From contig CM075943.1 of assembly GCA_038030265.1 (NCBI GenBank), positions 5,828,001-5,892,000 of the forward strand: 64,000 nucleotides of DNA, written 5' to 3'. Numbering within the stretch: position 1 is the stretch's first letter; the number at the start of each line of letters is the position of its first letter. The translations under genes and the position numbers were made by a program. This stretch comes from Corythucha ciliata (Eukaryota > Arthropoda > Insecta > Hemiptera > Tingidae). The notes below the pieces were generated by a model that was not told the DNA's origin, made no database searches, and saw only the letters and a list, made by a program, of their open reading frames with translations. Of this stretch, positions 48,250 through 60,400 are shown piece after piece.

Positions 48250-50500
48250 TCATTAGGCGGCTAAAATTGAGCAGACGCGCTAATGTGCGGCTCTTCGGGT
48301 AAGTTACGCTGCTAAAAGTTTGGAAAAAATATCAATTTTTCTAGGCTAAACCAGCAAATGAGCTCTCATTCATGTCTAAATTGTAAGAAAATTCTCTAAT
48401 TCATGGTATTTCGGTGCAAATTCAGGACTGAAATAGGGGGGGGGGGGTCGCTGGTTCACGCACGGTATGTAAAAGCCCTCTTAAGGCTATTTGGGCAAAA
48501 ATGGTTATGATGTTTTTGTATTGCAAAAAAAAGCTCCAATTCTCGAGAAAAAACAACAACAAAAAGCAATAATTTGCTGATAAAGTTGAGAAAAACGCTA
48601 ATTCATAGCAAAAAGTGGAAAAATAAACTGCTAATTCCCGACTATACCGCTATAATTGAGAAAAAAGCACGGTTTCTAGAGGGAAATGCGGCTAAAATCA
48701 ATAATAAGCGCTCATTCCCGACAAAAATTGAAGGAAAAAAAACCTGTTGATTAGCGGCTAAAATTAAGAAATTCACGGGTGAAGCAGAAAAAAGCTCCAA
48801 TTCGCGGATAAAAATCGAGAAAAAGTGTACAGATTCGCGATTAAAATTTATGAAAAGCGCTAATCCGCTGCTAAAATGTATAAAAAGAGCCAAATTGGCG
48901 GCTTCTGGAGGCAAATGCGACTAAAATCGAGACGAAGCGCTAGCTCAGGGCAAAAAAGCGATAAATCGCTGCTGAAACTGAGGCAAAGCGCTGATTCGCG
49001 GCTTAAATAATGAAAAACGCCAATTCACGGCTCAGGTTAGTAGAGTCAATGCAAAAGCAAAGAATAAAAAGCTCCAATATGCAGATAAATACCGAGAAAA
49101 AGGCACTAATTCGCGGTTAAAATTGACAAAGAACGCTAATCCACGGCTATAACTGAGAAAAAGGGTCAATTAGCATTTTATGGTAGCAAAAACGTCGCTA
49201 AAATAATGAAAAAGCGCTCATTTCTGGCAAAAATAGAAGAGAAAACGGCTAATTCACGGTTGAAGCTGAGAAAAGGCTCCAATTCACAGATACAAATCGG
49301 GAAAAAGGCACTAATTCGCGCTTGAAATTGATTTAAAAAATGGCCTAATTGGCGGTTTCTGGAGGCAAGTGCGTTTTAAATCGAGATAAAGTTAAAAAAA
49401 AATTGTGATTCTTGGCTGAAACTGAGACAAATGCGTTGATTCGCGGCTGAAACTGAGACAAAAGCGTTGATTCGCGGCTTAAATCATTTAAAACGCCAAT
49501 TCACGGCTGGAAAAAAGAAAAAAAAATCCAATTTTCAGATACAAATCGAGAAAAAGGCACTAATGCGCGGTTAAAATTGAGAAAAAGCGCTAATTCGCGG
49601 CTGTAAATTGAGAAAAGAGCCAATTGACGGTTGCCCCCCCCCCCAAAAGTGAATAAAATAAGAGAAAAAGCGCTAATTTCGGGCAAAACTTGAAAAGAAC
49701 ACTGCTAATTCACGGCTGAAGCCGAAGTAAAAAGCTCCGATTCACGTATAAAAATCGAAAAAAGGCACTAATTCGCGCTTGAAACTGATAAAAAGGGCCA
49801 AATTGACGGTTTCTGGTGGCAAATGCGGCTAAAATCGAGATAAAGCGCTAGTTCATGGCTAAAAAAAAGTGAAATAAAAAAAAATTGCGATTCGCGGCTA
49901 AAACTGAGAGAAAAGCGTTGATTTGCGGCTTAAACCATTTAAAACGCCAGTTCACGGCTCAAGTTAGTAAATTCACAGCTAAAGCAAAGAAAAAGCTCCA
50001 ATTTGCGAATAAAAATCGACATAAAGGCTCTAAGGCGCGGTTAAAATTGATAAAAAGGCCAAATGACGGATGCTGCAGGCAAATGCGGCTGAAATTGAAG
50101 GCAAAAGCGCTAATTCGCGGCTAAAATTGAGACGAAACCCTTTCGTAATTCGCGCCTTAAGTCACAAAAATACCAATTCGCGGTTCTGGAAACAGTATCC
50201 AGTATGAGGATAACAAAATTCGGAAAACAGGCACTAATTCACTGCTAAATATGAGAAAAAAGGCCAATTGGCGTAAGTTTACGGCTCAACAAAGAAAAAA
50301 CTCCAATTCGCAGATATAACATCAGAAAAAGAAAGCTCTAATTCGCGGTTAGAATTGAGAAAAAGGCGCTAATTCACGGCTATAATTGAGTAGAAGGGCG
50401 ATTGCGGGAGGCAAATGCGGCTAAAATAGTATTGAGTGCTAAAAGTGAGAAAGTGCTAATTCGAGGGTAAATTGAGAAAATCCGATAATTCATGGTTGAA
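48250..50500 (+). repeat. Longest family A array (about 2.2 kb, plus orientation)
   Basis: About 60 units of AATTCGCGGCTAAAATTGAG + AAAAAGCGCT type, with a higher-order pattern: CAATTCGCAGATAAAAATCG-like and GCCAATTGGCGGTTTCTGGA-like variants recur every few hundred bp (for example 48890, 49345, 49805, 50060). All in one orientation. G12 at 48436-48447 and C11 at 49634-49644 interrupt it. Confidence 0.82.
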
Positions 50501-50521
50501 ATTTTGAAGTCTCCTTTGATG

Positions 50522-50887
50522 TTAAGGCGGGGTTTCAGTCGGGTTTCCTCGACCTTTTCCCAGTCGCCCCTCGCAATAACTTCGCCCATAAATTTTGTCT
50601 CCATTTTAGTACCAATCTCTAATTTCAAAGTCGCTTTTTAATCTTCAGGAAGTTCTACAACAGACGTTAGATCTTGCTGTTTCGAATTACCCCAAAACAC
50701 TTCAAAATTCGAATGTGATTTAAGGTAATTTCAGGGATGAAATTTGGAAGAGCAATATCTAACGTCACTGTAGAACTTCCTGAAGATTAAAATTAGACTT
50801 TGGAATCGAATATTGGTGCAGAAATGGAACTAAAATTTACGTGCGAAGTTTAGGCGAGGAGCGACTGAAATTGAAACCCCGCCTTAA
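50522..50887. mobile_element. Foldback element, family FB copy 2
   Basis: Outer arms TTAAGGCGGGGTTTCAGTCG and CGACTGAAATTGAAACCCCG + CCTTAA; inner arms CTTCAGGAAGTTCTACA with TGTAGAACTTCCTGAAG, then GACGTTAGAT with ATCTAACGTC. It shares ATTGGTGCAGAAAT and TTTACGT with copy 1 at 41962-42304, so the two are diverged members of one family. It ends the long family A array. Confidence 0.78.
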
Positions 50888-50889
50888 GA

Positions 50890-52620
50890 AAAATCGTCCA
50901 TTTAGCCCCAGAATTGGAATTTTCGTTCCACATTTTCGTGGCCACAATAGCAACAGGGCACCAAAAGTCCGGATTGGAGCCACAAAAAAGTCTGTTCATA
51001 AACAGGTTGATAGCCAGCTTGAGTCATTGAACTAAAGATTGTCAGTTTCGGGGTGATATTACAAAATTTTCGAGCGAAGTAATCGGATTCTGTGCCCGGC
51101 GTGAGACGGGTGCGTAAAAAATGCGTCAGGCAATAAAGCTAGGAAACTACCGAATTTAAATCAATGAAGGTTCGATAGTAATCAACTCAAAAACAATAAA
51201 CTTGTGAAGTCATTAAGGACTATAAACGGCCGTTTGATGTCTTCAGTCCAGGCCATTCATTTCCGCATTGCGATAAATTCTCTTTTTTACATTATCTCAT
51301 CCATAACCAACACACAAAACTACAAATGTGTTGTTTACTAGACTTCAAGTCAAACCAAGGACACATTCAAATGAATTTTTCAGCCTTTTATTGTACGAGG
51401 AGTCTACAAAAAAAACCTCGCACCCCCATACCATCAAGGTTATGGACAACCCCCTTCTTCCTACCTACCCCTCATTCAACTACATTTTAATACAAATATG
51501 GAAACTTGTCGAATGAACTCAATCAATTACGAAAGTTCACATCTCAGCGAGCCCTCCACACCATCGTGTTTAGTCATTCCAAAGCTAGAACGAACGCGAA
51601 TCACGGAAGCCTTAAGGTTATTTTTTTTCAACGAACAAGGTCGTAACAGTCACATTAAATTCGTTTTAGATTAAAAGTACAAGAGTTTAGGCTGTTAAAA
51701 AATTAAGGAACTGTGGGGGGGGGGGGTATCATCCGAAAAAATGTTCAAGGATTTTGTTTCCCCTCCTATAATGATATTAAAGAAGTAGTAAAAAATTACG
51801 TCCGGGTGACTCTTCTTTTGCTGCAGCGAGGCACGTTTTTTTATTATGATTTTGTATTATTTAAGAGTAAATAATAGTGCAAGACCTTATAGCAAGCGGG
51901 ATCAAGAGTGAGTAATGCGGAAGAAAAAGAAAAAAAGTTGTTTTCCAGCGTTAGAAAATACGGGTACGATATTTCCAGTTAGATTAGTGTACACCGATAG
52001 AAATAGTGCGCTCTATACCCTCTCTTATTTCTCGCCATACCGCATTACAAAACTGTTTTTAAAACGGAGATGGTGTGTTTTTCAAAATGGTTTTCTTCGT
52101 ATTATTACTTTTACGTGTTTTTTCTTATAAAATGTCACGGTCCAGTAAAAGGTCAGTTTTTTCTCCTATCCCACTGTTTTACTACGTCCAGGATTTGAGG
52201 GGCTGATTTTTTTTTTTCTCGCGAAGAATACCCCCCTCCCACCCTTTTTAAAGATGAATATCCAGGGCTCCTTAAAAAAAAATATGTGCCTCCTATGGAA
52301 AGCTCTCACCAAACACGTACCAAGCTCCCATATAAGCATAAAAAAAGGGGTACAAGAGTGAAAGCGGGCGTATAGTCCATAAGATAAGGGCATGGAAGGC
52401 TTGATCGTAGAATTTAATAACCGATAAAAAAAGGAGAAATTGGTGACAGTATAAAGCAAAAGGAGACATTTTTGGACGTAGGTAAATAAAAGCTCGTTTA
52501 CAAAAATATTTGAAAGAAATAAAAATTAAAACTTAATTATGACGAAATTCCAAATTCGGAAGGAGTGGGGAAACGTCACCTTTTAGACAGATTTGATGAG
52601 TCAACGCCCTCAACGGTATG
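50890..52620. other. Non-coding, no recognised element
   Basis: A few family D-like units (to about 51080), then unique-looking AT-rich sequence with G12 at 51715-51726. Confidence 0.4.
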
Positions 52621-52624
52621 TCTC

Positions 52625-53195
52625 CAGAAACCGCGGCTGGCGTCCGATCACTTTTCTCAATTTTAGCTCTGAATGAGCGATTTTTTTTTTTTTTTTGCTT
52701 TTTTTTGCAACCTGGAAATTCAGCATTTTTTCCTCATTTATATTTGTTGCAAATGAGAGGAGCTTCGCATTTTAAGCCGTAAATTATAGTTTTTTCTTAA
52801 TTTTAGCTGTGAATTACAGCCTTTCCTTAATTTTAGCCACGAATATTAGCGTTTTATCCGAAATTTTAGCAGCAGACTTTTATCCTTGTCATGTTCCCAA
52901 TTTCATCCGCAAATCAGCACTTTTTCTCAATTTCAGCCGTGAATCAGATATGTTTCTCAATTTTAGCTTGGGACTCGAATTATCATTTTATTTATTTTCA
53001 ATTTTAGCCGCAAATCAGCGCTTTTTCTTGATTTCAGCCATGAAAGTCGCGCCTCCAGAAACGGTGGATCGGCGTTTCCTAATTTCAGCACGCGAGCGAT
53101 AGCTTTTGCTCAATTTTAGCCACGAATTATAACCATTTCAGCCACTATGACGAATTTGTCAATTTAGCACGAATTGACGAATTCGTGCTTGATTC
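52625..53195 (-). repeat. Family A array, minus orientation
   Basis: Units CTTAATTTTAGCC + ACGAATTAGCG type, followed at about 53200 by an abrupt flip. Confidence 0.75.
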
Positions 53196-53204
53196 CCAAG
53201 TCCA

Positions 53205-54290
53205 GCTGCAAATAAGCACATTTACGGTTGAAATTGAGAAAAACTCGCTAATTTGCGGCTAAAATCGAGAAAAAGTGCTAATTCACCTCAAAAAATAAAG
53301 TGAAGAAAGCGCTAATTCATGACTAAAGTTAAGAGAGTAGAGAAAAAAAAACGCTCGCTCGCGTCTAAAATTGTGAGAAATCACTCATTAATTACTAAAA
53401 TTGACAAAATGCGTCAATTCACTGTTTCTTGACGCAAACAGTCGGACCAAACTTGAGGAAAAAACGCTAATTTAAATTTTTTTTGGGAAGCTTTTTTACG
53501 GTTAAAATTGAAAAAAAAAAACAAAAAAAAAAACGCGTACGTGATGTTCTTGGGTCACTTATCCGGCTAAAATTAAGACAAAAACGCTAATTCACGTCTA
53601 AAAAATTGATGAAAACCTCTAGTAAGCTGTTTTGGAGTGACGGTGAAATTGTTAAAAAGCGCGTCAATCAGCGGCTAAAATCGAGAAAAATATGTTTATT
53701 CACGACTAAAATTAAGAAAATTGAGGCTAAAATTGAGAAAATGCGTCTATCACCGAATCTTAATGTAAAATGACAGACCAAACTTGAGAAAAAATGCTAA
53801 TTCACAGTTTTAAGGACGCCTTTTAACGGTTAAGACTGGGGGGGGGGACGATAATTCAAGGCTAAAATAAAGAAAAACCGTTAATTTGCGGCTAAAAATT
53901 GAGAAAGAGGCCACGATCGCGGCTAAAAATGAGCTATACTTATGACAATCCCTCGGTTGAAATTGAGAAAATTTAAATTCTGTAAGTAATTTTACGGTTG
54001 AAATTGCGCTGAAGCGCTAAATGTGTCGTTCTTAAAAGTAAGTTTTGGAAGAAAAAGGAGCGCTCATACTGGCAGCTAGAATTGAGAAAAATTGGTTATC
54101 CGTAGGGTAAATTGAAGGAAAAACGCTAATACGCGGCTATATTGATAAAAAAAGCGTTAATACCCGGCTTGAATCCTGGAAATATCGTTCATTCGGGGCT
54201 AAAATCGACAGTGACTGCCGCGCTCGTTCGCGGCAATAAAATTCATAACTAGCGATTAGTCATTCGCGGCTTATAAACGGAGAAAGTTCT
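53205..54290 (+). repeat. Family A array, plus orientation
   Basis: About 28 units such as CTAATTTGCGGCTAAAATCG and AAAATTGAGAAAATGCGTC. Together with the preceding block it forms a 1.6-kb inverted structure. Confidence 0.75.
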
Positions 54291-54316
54291 GTTTTGAGGG
54301 CAATCCTGTGGTTAAA

Positions 54317-54850
54317 CCTGGTCGTTTGGGATCAAATTTTGTCAAAAAATACGATTTTGCCCCCCTTTTAATACGGCATATTGGATGTTTCGTAATTGGA
54401 AAAGATTTTAATGTCCTAGGAGCTTGGCTGCCGTCAGAAATTATTTCGTGCACGACCTCCCAGCACACTTTCTTTTCCTGGTCGCTGGGGACCAAATTTT
54501 GTCAAACACGACGATTTTGCCCCTTATATTCAGTGTGATGCAGCGATTTTTGATATTTCGTATTAGGAGAATATAATGTGCTAGGAGTTCGGCAACCGTC
54601 AAAAATTATGTAGTCGACGAGAGCTCTAAGCACATTCTACTGTCCTGGTCGTTGAGGACCAAATCAGTTCAAAAATGACGATTTTGCCCCTTTTTTGCAA
54701 GTTTGCAAAAACTGGTTGGTGTTGCAAGTGCAATGCTTTAATGGTGATTTTCCATCTTTTGTATTAGGAGAATATAATGTGCTAGGAGCTCGGATTCTGC
54801 CTAAAATTACCATGTCGTTATTAAGCCTTTGAAATAGGCCCAAATTGCTC
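54317..54850 (+). repeat. Tandem satellite-like repeat, about 160-167 bp units
   Basis: Three units begin CCTGGTCG at 54317, 54477 and 54644. Each carries GACCAAAT, ACGATTTTGCCCC and, later, TGCTAGGAGCTCGG-type blocks in the same order. A further GGGGACCAAATCTTGTC lies near 54990. Units are diverged by substitution and small indels. Confidence 0.75.
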
Positions 54851-55137
54851 CCGAGAGTGACATCGGGCACCCCTGGAAGTGCCCATTTCTGAACCCAATT
54901 AGCACGGCTAAAAAATGCTTGAAATCGATTAAATCACACTTTGTCACTTATTGGCAAAAATTTCTTCGTTGGCAAGCTCTCGGCATCGCTGGGGACCAAA
55001 TCTTGTCGACCTACGAACAAAATCGTTCGTTTAGAGGCATATCTGGATGTGAAATCGTTTGTTTACGTTCGTTTAGTCACATTTTTCGTTTGGTTAGCAT
55101 TTCCAAACATGATTAAAAACGTTTAAAAAAAAACATT

Positions 55138-55408
55138 GATGGGTTTGGCCAAGTTCACATAAACGCGACCCATGGACGAAATCGTTTGGTTAGCGCCATT
55201 TCTAGTCTTACTTTTGTTTCGTCTTTATATTGTTCGTTTAGTCTTTAAAGAACAAACAAGCTTGTGTGCGGCCAAGTTCATCCATGTCCCCCTCTGATCC
55301 ATGAAAAAAATAATTTGTTCAATTGAAAAAGAAGATATAAGACTATAGAAATGGCGCTAAACAAAAGATTTCGTGCTTGAGTCTCGGGTGAACTTGGCCA
55401 AATCCATC
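55138..55408. mobile_element. MITE-like element (TIR GATGGRTTTGGCCAAGTTCAC)
   Basis: The terminal 21 bp at 55138-55158 is matched by its reverse complement at 55388-55408 with one mismatch. Sub-terminal GTTAGCGCCATTTCTAGTCT pairs with AGACTATAGAAATGGCGCTA. An extra direct copy of the terminus (GGCCAAGTTCATCCATG) lies in the middle near 55267. Confidence 0.72.
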
Positions 55409-55448
55409 TCACCCCTTACACAAAGTCAGCATAGAACCCGTTCTTCTG

Positions 55449-55565
55449 TCTGCTATTCTTCTTCTTGTTCTTCTTCTTCTTCTGTTCTTCTTCTGTTCTT
55501 CTTCTTCAGAAGAAGAAGAAGAAGAAGAAGAAGAAGAAGAAGAAGAAGAAGAAAAAGAAAAAGAA
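55449..55565. repeat. Palindromic TTC/GAA microsatellite
   Basis: A (TTC)n-rich run switches directly into (GAA)n at CTTCTTCAGAAGAAG, forming one perfect hairpin of about 50-bp arms. Confidence 0.88.
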
Positions 55566-55569
55566 AAGA

Positions 55570-58500
55570 AACTGGCGACTGAGATTCATGTAGAAGAATT
55601 TTCATGGAGATTAACTGGCCGTTGTGACAGTTGAAACGGCTTAATTTATTCCTCACCCTCGCGCGATCTTATATGCGTTAATTCCATCGAGAGGAAATCA
55701 CATAACTCCCACCTCGTGTTGGACAAGCTTCCAACTTTTTTTATTTTATTTTTAAAAAAGTCTACTTTTCTTAAACGACACACACTAGAGAGTGCGTGTG
55801 AGAGAGAGAGAGAAACGGGAACATGGAAGTAAAATGCGTAAATTTATGCCCGAATGAGGGTGTTGTACTCATTCTTCATAGGCACCCCCCCCCTTCCTTC
55901 CTTCAACCGCCACAAAAATTCACAGGAGTCACATTTCTGACACCCCGGTTCCTCGTAGTCTGGCGGGGGGGAGGGATAGAGCTATTTTAGTCACTTCCTC
56001 AATCTTATGGGGAACTTGCATACCTCAAGGGGACGGAAGTGAAGGGTAATGATGAAGGTGACTTACAGTGTTTTCTCGCGCGAAAAAAGCGCCCAGAATG
56101 ATTTTTTATTCGAACAATTTTTTGTAAAGGAAGAGAGACCCTCTACCCAACAAGAAAAACACCCACAATCGTACAAATAAATATTCTTCTGCGAACGAGA
56201 TTCGAAGAAATTGCTATAAAAAACCGATAATCGCAAATAAAAAAAATAAATGGGAATCCGAGAAGTTGTGAGGGACGGCGGGTTCTTCACGCTGCCGACG
56301 TCTCGAAGAAACACGGCGAGGGGGGAACACCGCGGTGTGATGCTGGGAGTTTCTCTCTTGGCTAAGAAGGGGGCAAAACACCCAAGGTCTACCGGCTTAA
56401 CATCCCAAGGTAAAGGATAGATACGACATTCCTTCCTGTCGTGACAGTTTCAAGAAATGTTTCAAATTTTTTTTTTTGCCGTGTTCTCCAATTGTTGGAG
56501 TGAGAGACGAAAAAATTCGCGGCATTTCGCTCAGAATTTCAACTAGAAGAAAGACCACAATTTTTACAAATTGTTTTTTTCAATTTATTTTTTTTAAACC
56601 TTTTCACCTCTCCTGACGCCCTTGAAAAAGTTAATGCAACAAATCTTTGCTAACAAAGCCTTGTTTCTGCGCATATTTTCTATATTTGGAATTGGGTAAC
56701 TAATAAATTAGCTGGTACGGGAGGGGGAAGGGAGCGGAGCATAAAGACCAAATGAATTATACACTAGGGAAAAGAAAGAAAAGAAAGGCGGCCTTGCCTC
56801 GTTACAATAGGCCGTCAGATGCGAGTTATTAATAAAAAAGGTTTCGACTCGGTAGAAAAAACATCCTCAATAAAAGAAGCCATAAAACAGTTGAAAACGA
56901 AACTTCCAGGAATTAAATTCCCCTCCCCCTCACCACTGATACCGATAAATAACTTAAAACAATCTTTTCTTTTACCTTGAAGAGAGTATATGTACTCACT
57001 TTTTTTCTTTTTATTACAAAATTATCTGAAACTTCAATGCGGCCACCGCCAAGACAGTTTTCCTTTTCGAAATAACAGTAACAGTGTGCAATGCAACACT
57101 TTAGAAGCTCTGTCGAATCGATTAGTCACGGTAAAAATCGATTAGCGTTAAACATTGTGGAAATGGGTGTGTGTGTGGGGGGGGGGAGAAGGATTATTTG
57201 GGTCAAGTCTAAATAATTTCAGATCTCGAATTTGATATTTATTCCAGTTTTTCGAGAGATGAGCTACCTCCTCTTTTTCTAGCGGCCACGAATGAAAAAA
57301 AAAAAAATTTGAAAGGGAAACAAACAAAACTAGCGTGACCGGTCATTTAACTCATACTCGGATGATTTTTTTTTTTTTTTTTATCAGTCGGTCTAGAGTT
57401 TGTGGTTTCGATTGAAGGTTGATGAGACGACGCCGAGAATGGTGAGGGGGGAGGGAGGGAAGAAGGGTTGAAGATTCTGAGGAGGCGGATATCAATGGTT
57501 CATTAAATAGTCGACTGGTGAATAAAATTGAGGAAAAGAAACGCCTTTAGAACGGTGAAAAATAAAAAAGAGTCGGGGTCCTTATTATTATAAGCATTTA
57601 ACGTCCGACGTACATCCGCCAATTAGAGTCCCGCGAAAGGGATATATTAGTTTCGCGCATTAAGATCTTTAATGCGTGCGATTTGACCTCCAACTGGTCG
57701 TTTTATGAGACGGAATGGTGGTGGGAAGGAGGGCTTGATTGTACTGTCAGAATAACGCCTAAATAGAAAATAGCCCCTCCCCCCCACCGTATCATTGGAA
57801 ATTTGAGGGAATCAAGAGCCTCAGTTCATAAATAAAACTTCGTGAAACATCGCCGTTTTTTTTTCGACTTGCCAATATCTAATTCTCGCCGTTATGTTTA
57901 CAGAAAACAGGAAAATACTTTAGAGCTTCTAGTAGCGACCCGTGATATTCCAAAGTTTCAAAACCTTAGGACTTCGGAGACGTCGACGGAAAGACGTTTA
58001 GAACTCCCCGCCCCTCCCTGTCACCGTTCGGTGGGAAGGAGGGGTACTGCGAAACACGACTCAAATATGCCAATGCCGGCCGTGTCCTCAGCTCTAAGTG
58101 AGTTTTTTTTTGTTTTTTTTTTTTTCACTGATCTAGTTGGTTTGTGCACGATGGTTACGGGACTTTCTTACTGTTAAATTATCAGTACGTGTCGCGAAAT
58201 CAGAGTTTTAAGAGCTGAGAAAACGTTTCTCAGCCTTGAGGAGAAATGGCCACTGTCTCACGGTCAAGTAGGCAGTTTTTGGGAGTCAAATCATATCAGA
58301 TTGCGACTGCCAAATTTGTGGCTTGTGGGCTTAAAATACACGTTTTACAGCCAAAAGCTTAATCAGTAAAGCTTAATCTGAGAGACGGATGCCCAGTTTT
58401 TATCGCTATCGTTCTCGGTTGAAATTGTAAGTTTCCAGGTCACTGTGCCCATAGTTTCTAAGGAAAAGAGACAGTTTCCTCCAATCGAAAGATTACCGGA

Positions 58501-58610
58501 CGAAAAATGGTCATTTTTGTGGAGAGAAATATGTTTCTGGAGGGTTGGCGGGCGGGAGCTTTTTTCGTGCTTTGCGTGTGTAATTACATATTTTGTCATT
58601 AGGTACGTTA
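55570..58610. other. Non-coding, no recognised element
   Basis: Unique-looking sequence with G/C and A/T runs. A 111-codon plus-strand frame (57842-58177) contains a GTGAGT possible donor after MPMPAVSSAL but has no recognisable domain; not called. Confidence 0.4.
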
Positions 58611-58614
58611 AGTA

Positions 58615-59160
58615 TTTTGGTGCCAAGAGCTTTTTGTAGTTGGAGGTCGTTATGGTTAGAGCTGTTTCGAGGTTGAGGTCGCGGTTGGAGCTGTTTTGGC
58701 ATTTGGGCACTTTGAAGCTTCAGCTTTCCGTGATTAGAGCACTTTATGACATTTTTGTGGTTGGACAGCTTTTTTTGGTTAGAATTTCTCATAGTTGAAG
58801 CTTTTTGTGGTTAGTACTCTTAGAGGTTACGACATTTTGAAGTTTCAGCTTTTTGCGGTTAGAGCACTTTAAAGTAAAGGATTTTTGTGGTTAGAGCTTT
58901 TTGTGGCTTATACGTTTTTGGTTTTAGTTTTTTTGTGGTTAGAGCATTCTGGTATATCAGCTTTCTGTTGTTAGATCACTTAATGGCAAAGGATGTTTGT
59001 GGTTACAGCTGTTTCGGGGTTGAGGTTTTGTGGACAGAGCAGCTTCGGGGTTGAGGTTGTGGTTGAAGCTGTTTCGAGGTTGGGGTGGGAGACCTTTTTG
59101 TGATTAGAGCAGTTTCGGGGTTGAGGCTGTGGTTGGAGCTGTTTCGTGGGTTTTGTGTGT
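58615..59160 (+). repeat. Degenerate short-unit array, family B
   Basis: Units TTTTTGTGGTTAGAGC and GTTTCGGGGTTGAGG-like variants. Confidence 0.7.
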
Positions 59161-59164
59161 TTTA

Positions 59165-59358
59165 AAGGGCATATTGCCTAGTGGTTAATGTTTTTTTGTG
59201 ATTTTTGGGCGGGGCGGTCGATAGCCCGGTCTAGCGCGTGTCGGACCATCCCAAGTCGCGTCGTACGGCGACTGTCACACTAGCGGGAAAGGGTCACATT
59301 AACTGACCTAGCCCAGTCTCCCAGTGACTCCCAGGGACAAGGCTCAAACCGGGTTAGA
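59165..59358 (+). other. GC-rich insert within the family B array, possible SINE relic
   Basis: Contrasting GC-rich block. TTGCCTAGTGG (59176) resembles a tRNA A-box and GGCTCAAACCGG (59341) a weak B-box, but the spacing is too large for one tRNA and no A-tail is seen. Confidence 0.3.
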
Positions 59359-59379
59359 GCTGTTTTAGGGTAGGGGGAT

Positions 59380-60015
59380 TTTGTGTGTTTAAAAAGTTTT
59401 TTATGGTTAGACATTTTTTTGTGGTTAGACTTTTTTTGTGGTAAGACCTCTATGTGGTTAGGTTTTTTGTGGTTAGACCTTTCTGTGGTTAGGCTTTTTT
59501 TGTGGTTAGACCCTTTTTGTGGTTTGACCCTTTTCGTGGTTATACCTTTTTGGGGTTTAGACCTTTCTGTGGTTAGATCCTTTTTGTCGTTATACCTTTT
59601 AGTGGTTTAAACCTTTCTGTGGTTAGGCTTTTTTTGTGGTTAGGCCTCTTTTGTGGTTAGACCCTTTTCGTGGTTATACCTTTTTGGGGTTTAGATCTTT
59701 TTGTGGTTTGACCTTTCTGTGGTTAGGCTTTTTTTGTGTTTAGACCCTTTTTGTGGTTAGACCCATTTCGTGGTTATGACTTTTTGTGGTTAGACCCATT
59801 TCGTGGTTATACCTTTTTGGGGTTTAGACCTTTTTGTGGTTAGACCTTTCTGCGGTTAGGTTTTTTTGTGGTTAGACCTTTCTGCGGTTAGGTTTTTTTG
59901 TGGTTGGACCCTTTTTGTGGTTAAATCTTTTTGTGGTTTAGACCTTTCTGTGGTTAGACCTTTTTGTGGTTAGACCTTGCTATGGTTAGGCCTTTTTGTG
60001 GTTCAAGCTGGTTGT
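59380..60015 (+). repeat. Minisatellite TTTTTGTGGTTAGACC
   Basis: About 30 units of 15-22 bp, the most regular family B array, with higher-order alternation of CTTTCTGTGGTTAGG and CCTTTTTGTGGTTAGAC variants. A 75-codon open frame here is repeat translation only. Confidence 0.85.
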
Positions 60016-60029
60016 TTTTTATTGGTCAA

Positions 60030-60400
60030 AGATAAACGGGCGGAATTGGTTTTGAAGAGGTAAAGCCTCAAAAGTGATTTTTTTTTTTTTTTTGCAATCC
60101 GGGAAATTTGATTTTTTTAAAAAAGAGGCGGACCCGTGAAATTGGTTTTTTGATTCATTTTTGGTAACTCAAATCCCCAAGATTGACTTTTTAAAGAGCC
60201 AACCCGGGGAAATTAGGTTTTTCTAGGGGGAAAATCCGCGGCTTTTGTTTATTGGAAAAGCCGAGCCCGCAAAAATTGCTGTCTCCAGACGGTTTTTCAC
60301 AATTTAACAGAATTTGTTTCTTAAAGAACCAAAGCCGGGAATTTGTTTTTATTAACAATAAGAGCCAGCAGCAAGAATTTGGGTTTTCGAGGAGCCTATT
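60030..60400 (+). repeat. Degenerate short-unit array, family C
   Basis: Units such as CCCGTGAAATTGGTTTTT and GAGCCAACCCGGGGAAATTA, directly after the family B minisatellite. Confidence 0.65.

Noticed and set aside
57842..58177. Possible plus-strand first exon ending at GTGAGT
   Set aside because: Kozak and donor are plausible, but no downstream partner exon or known domain was seen.
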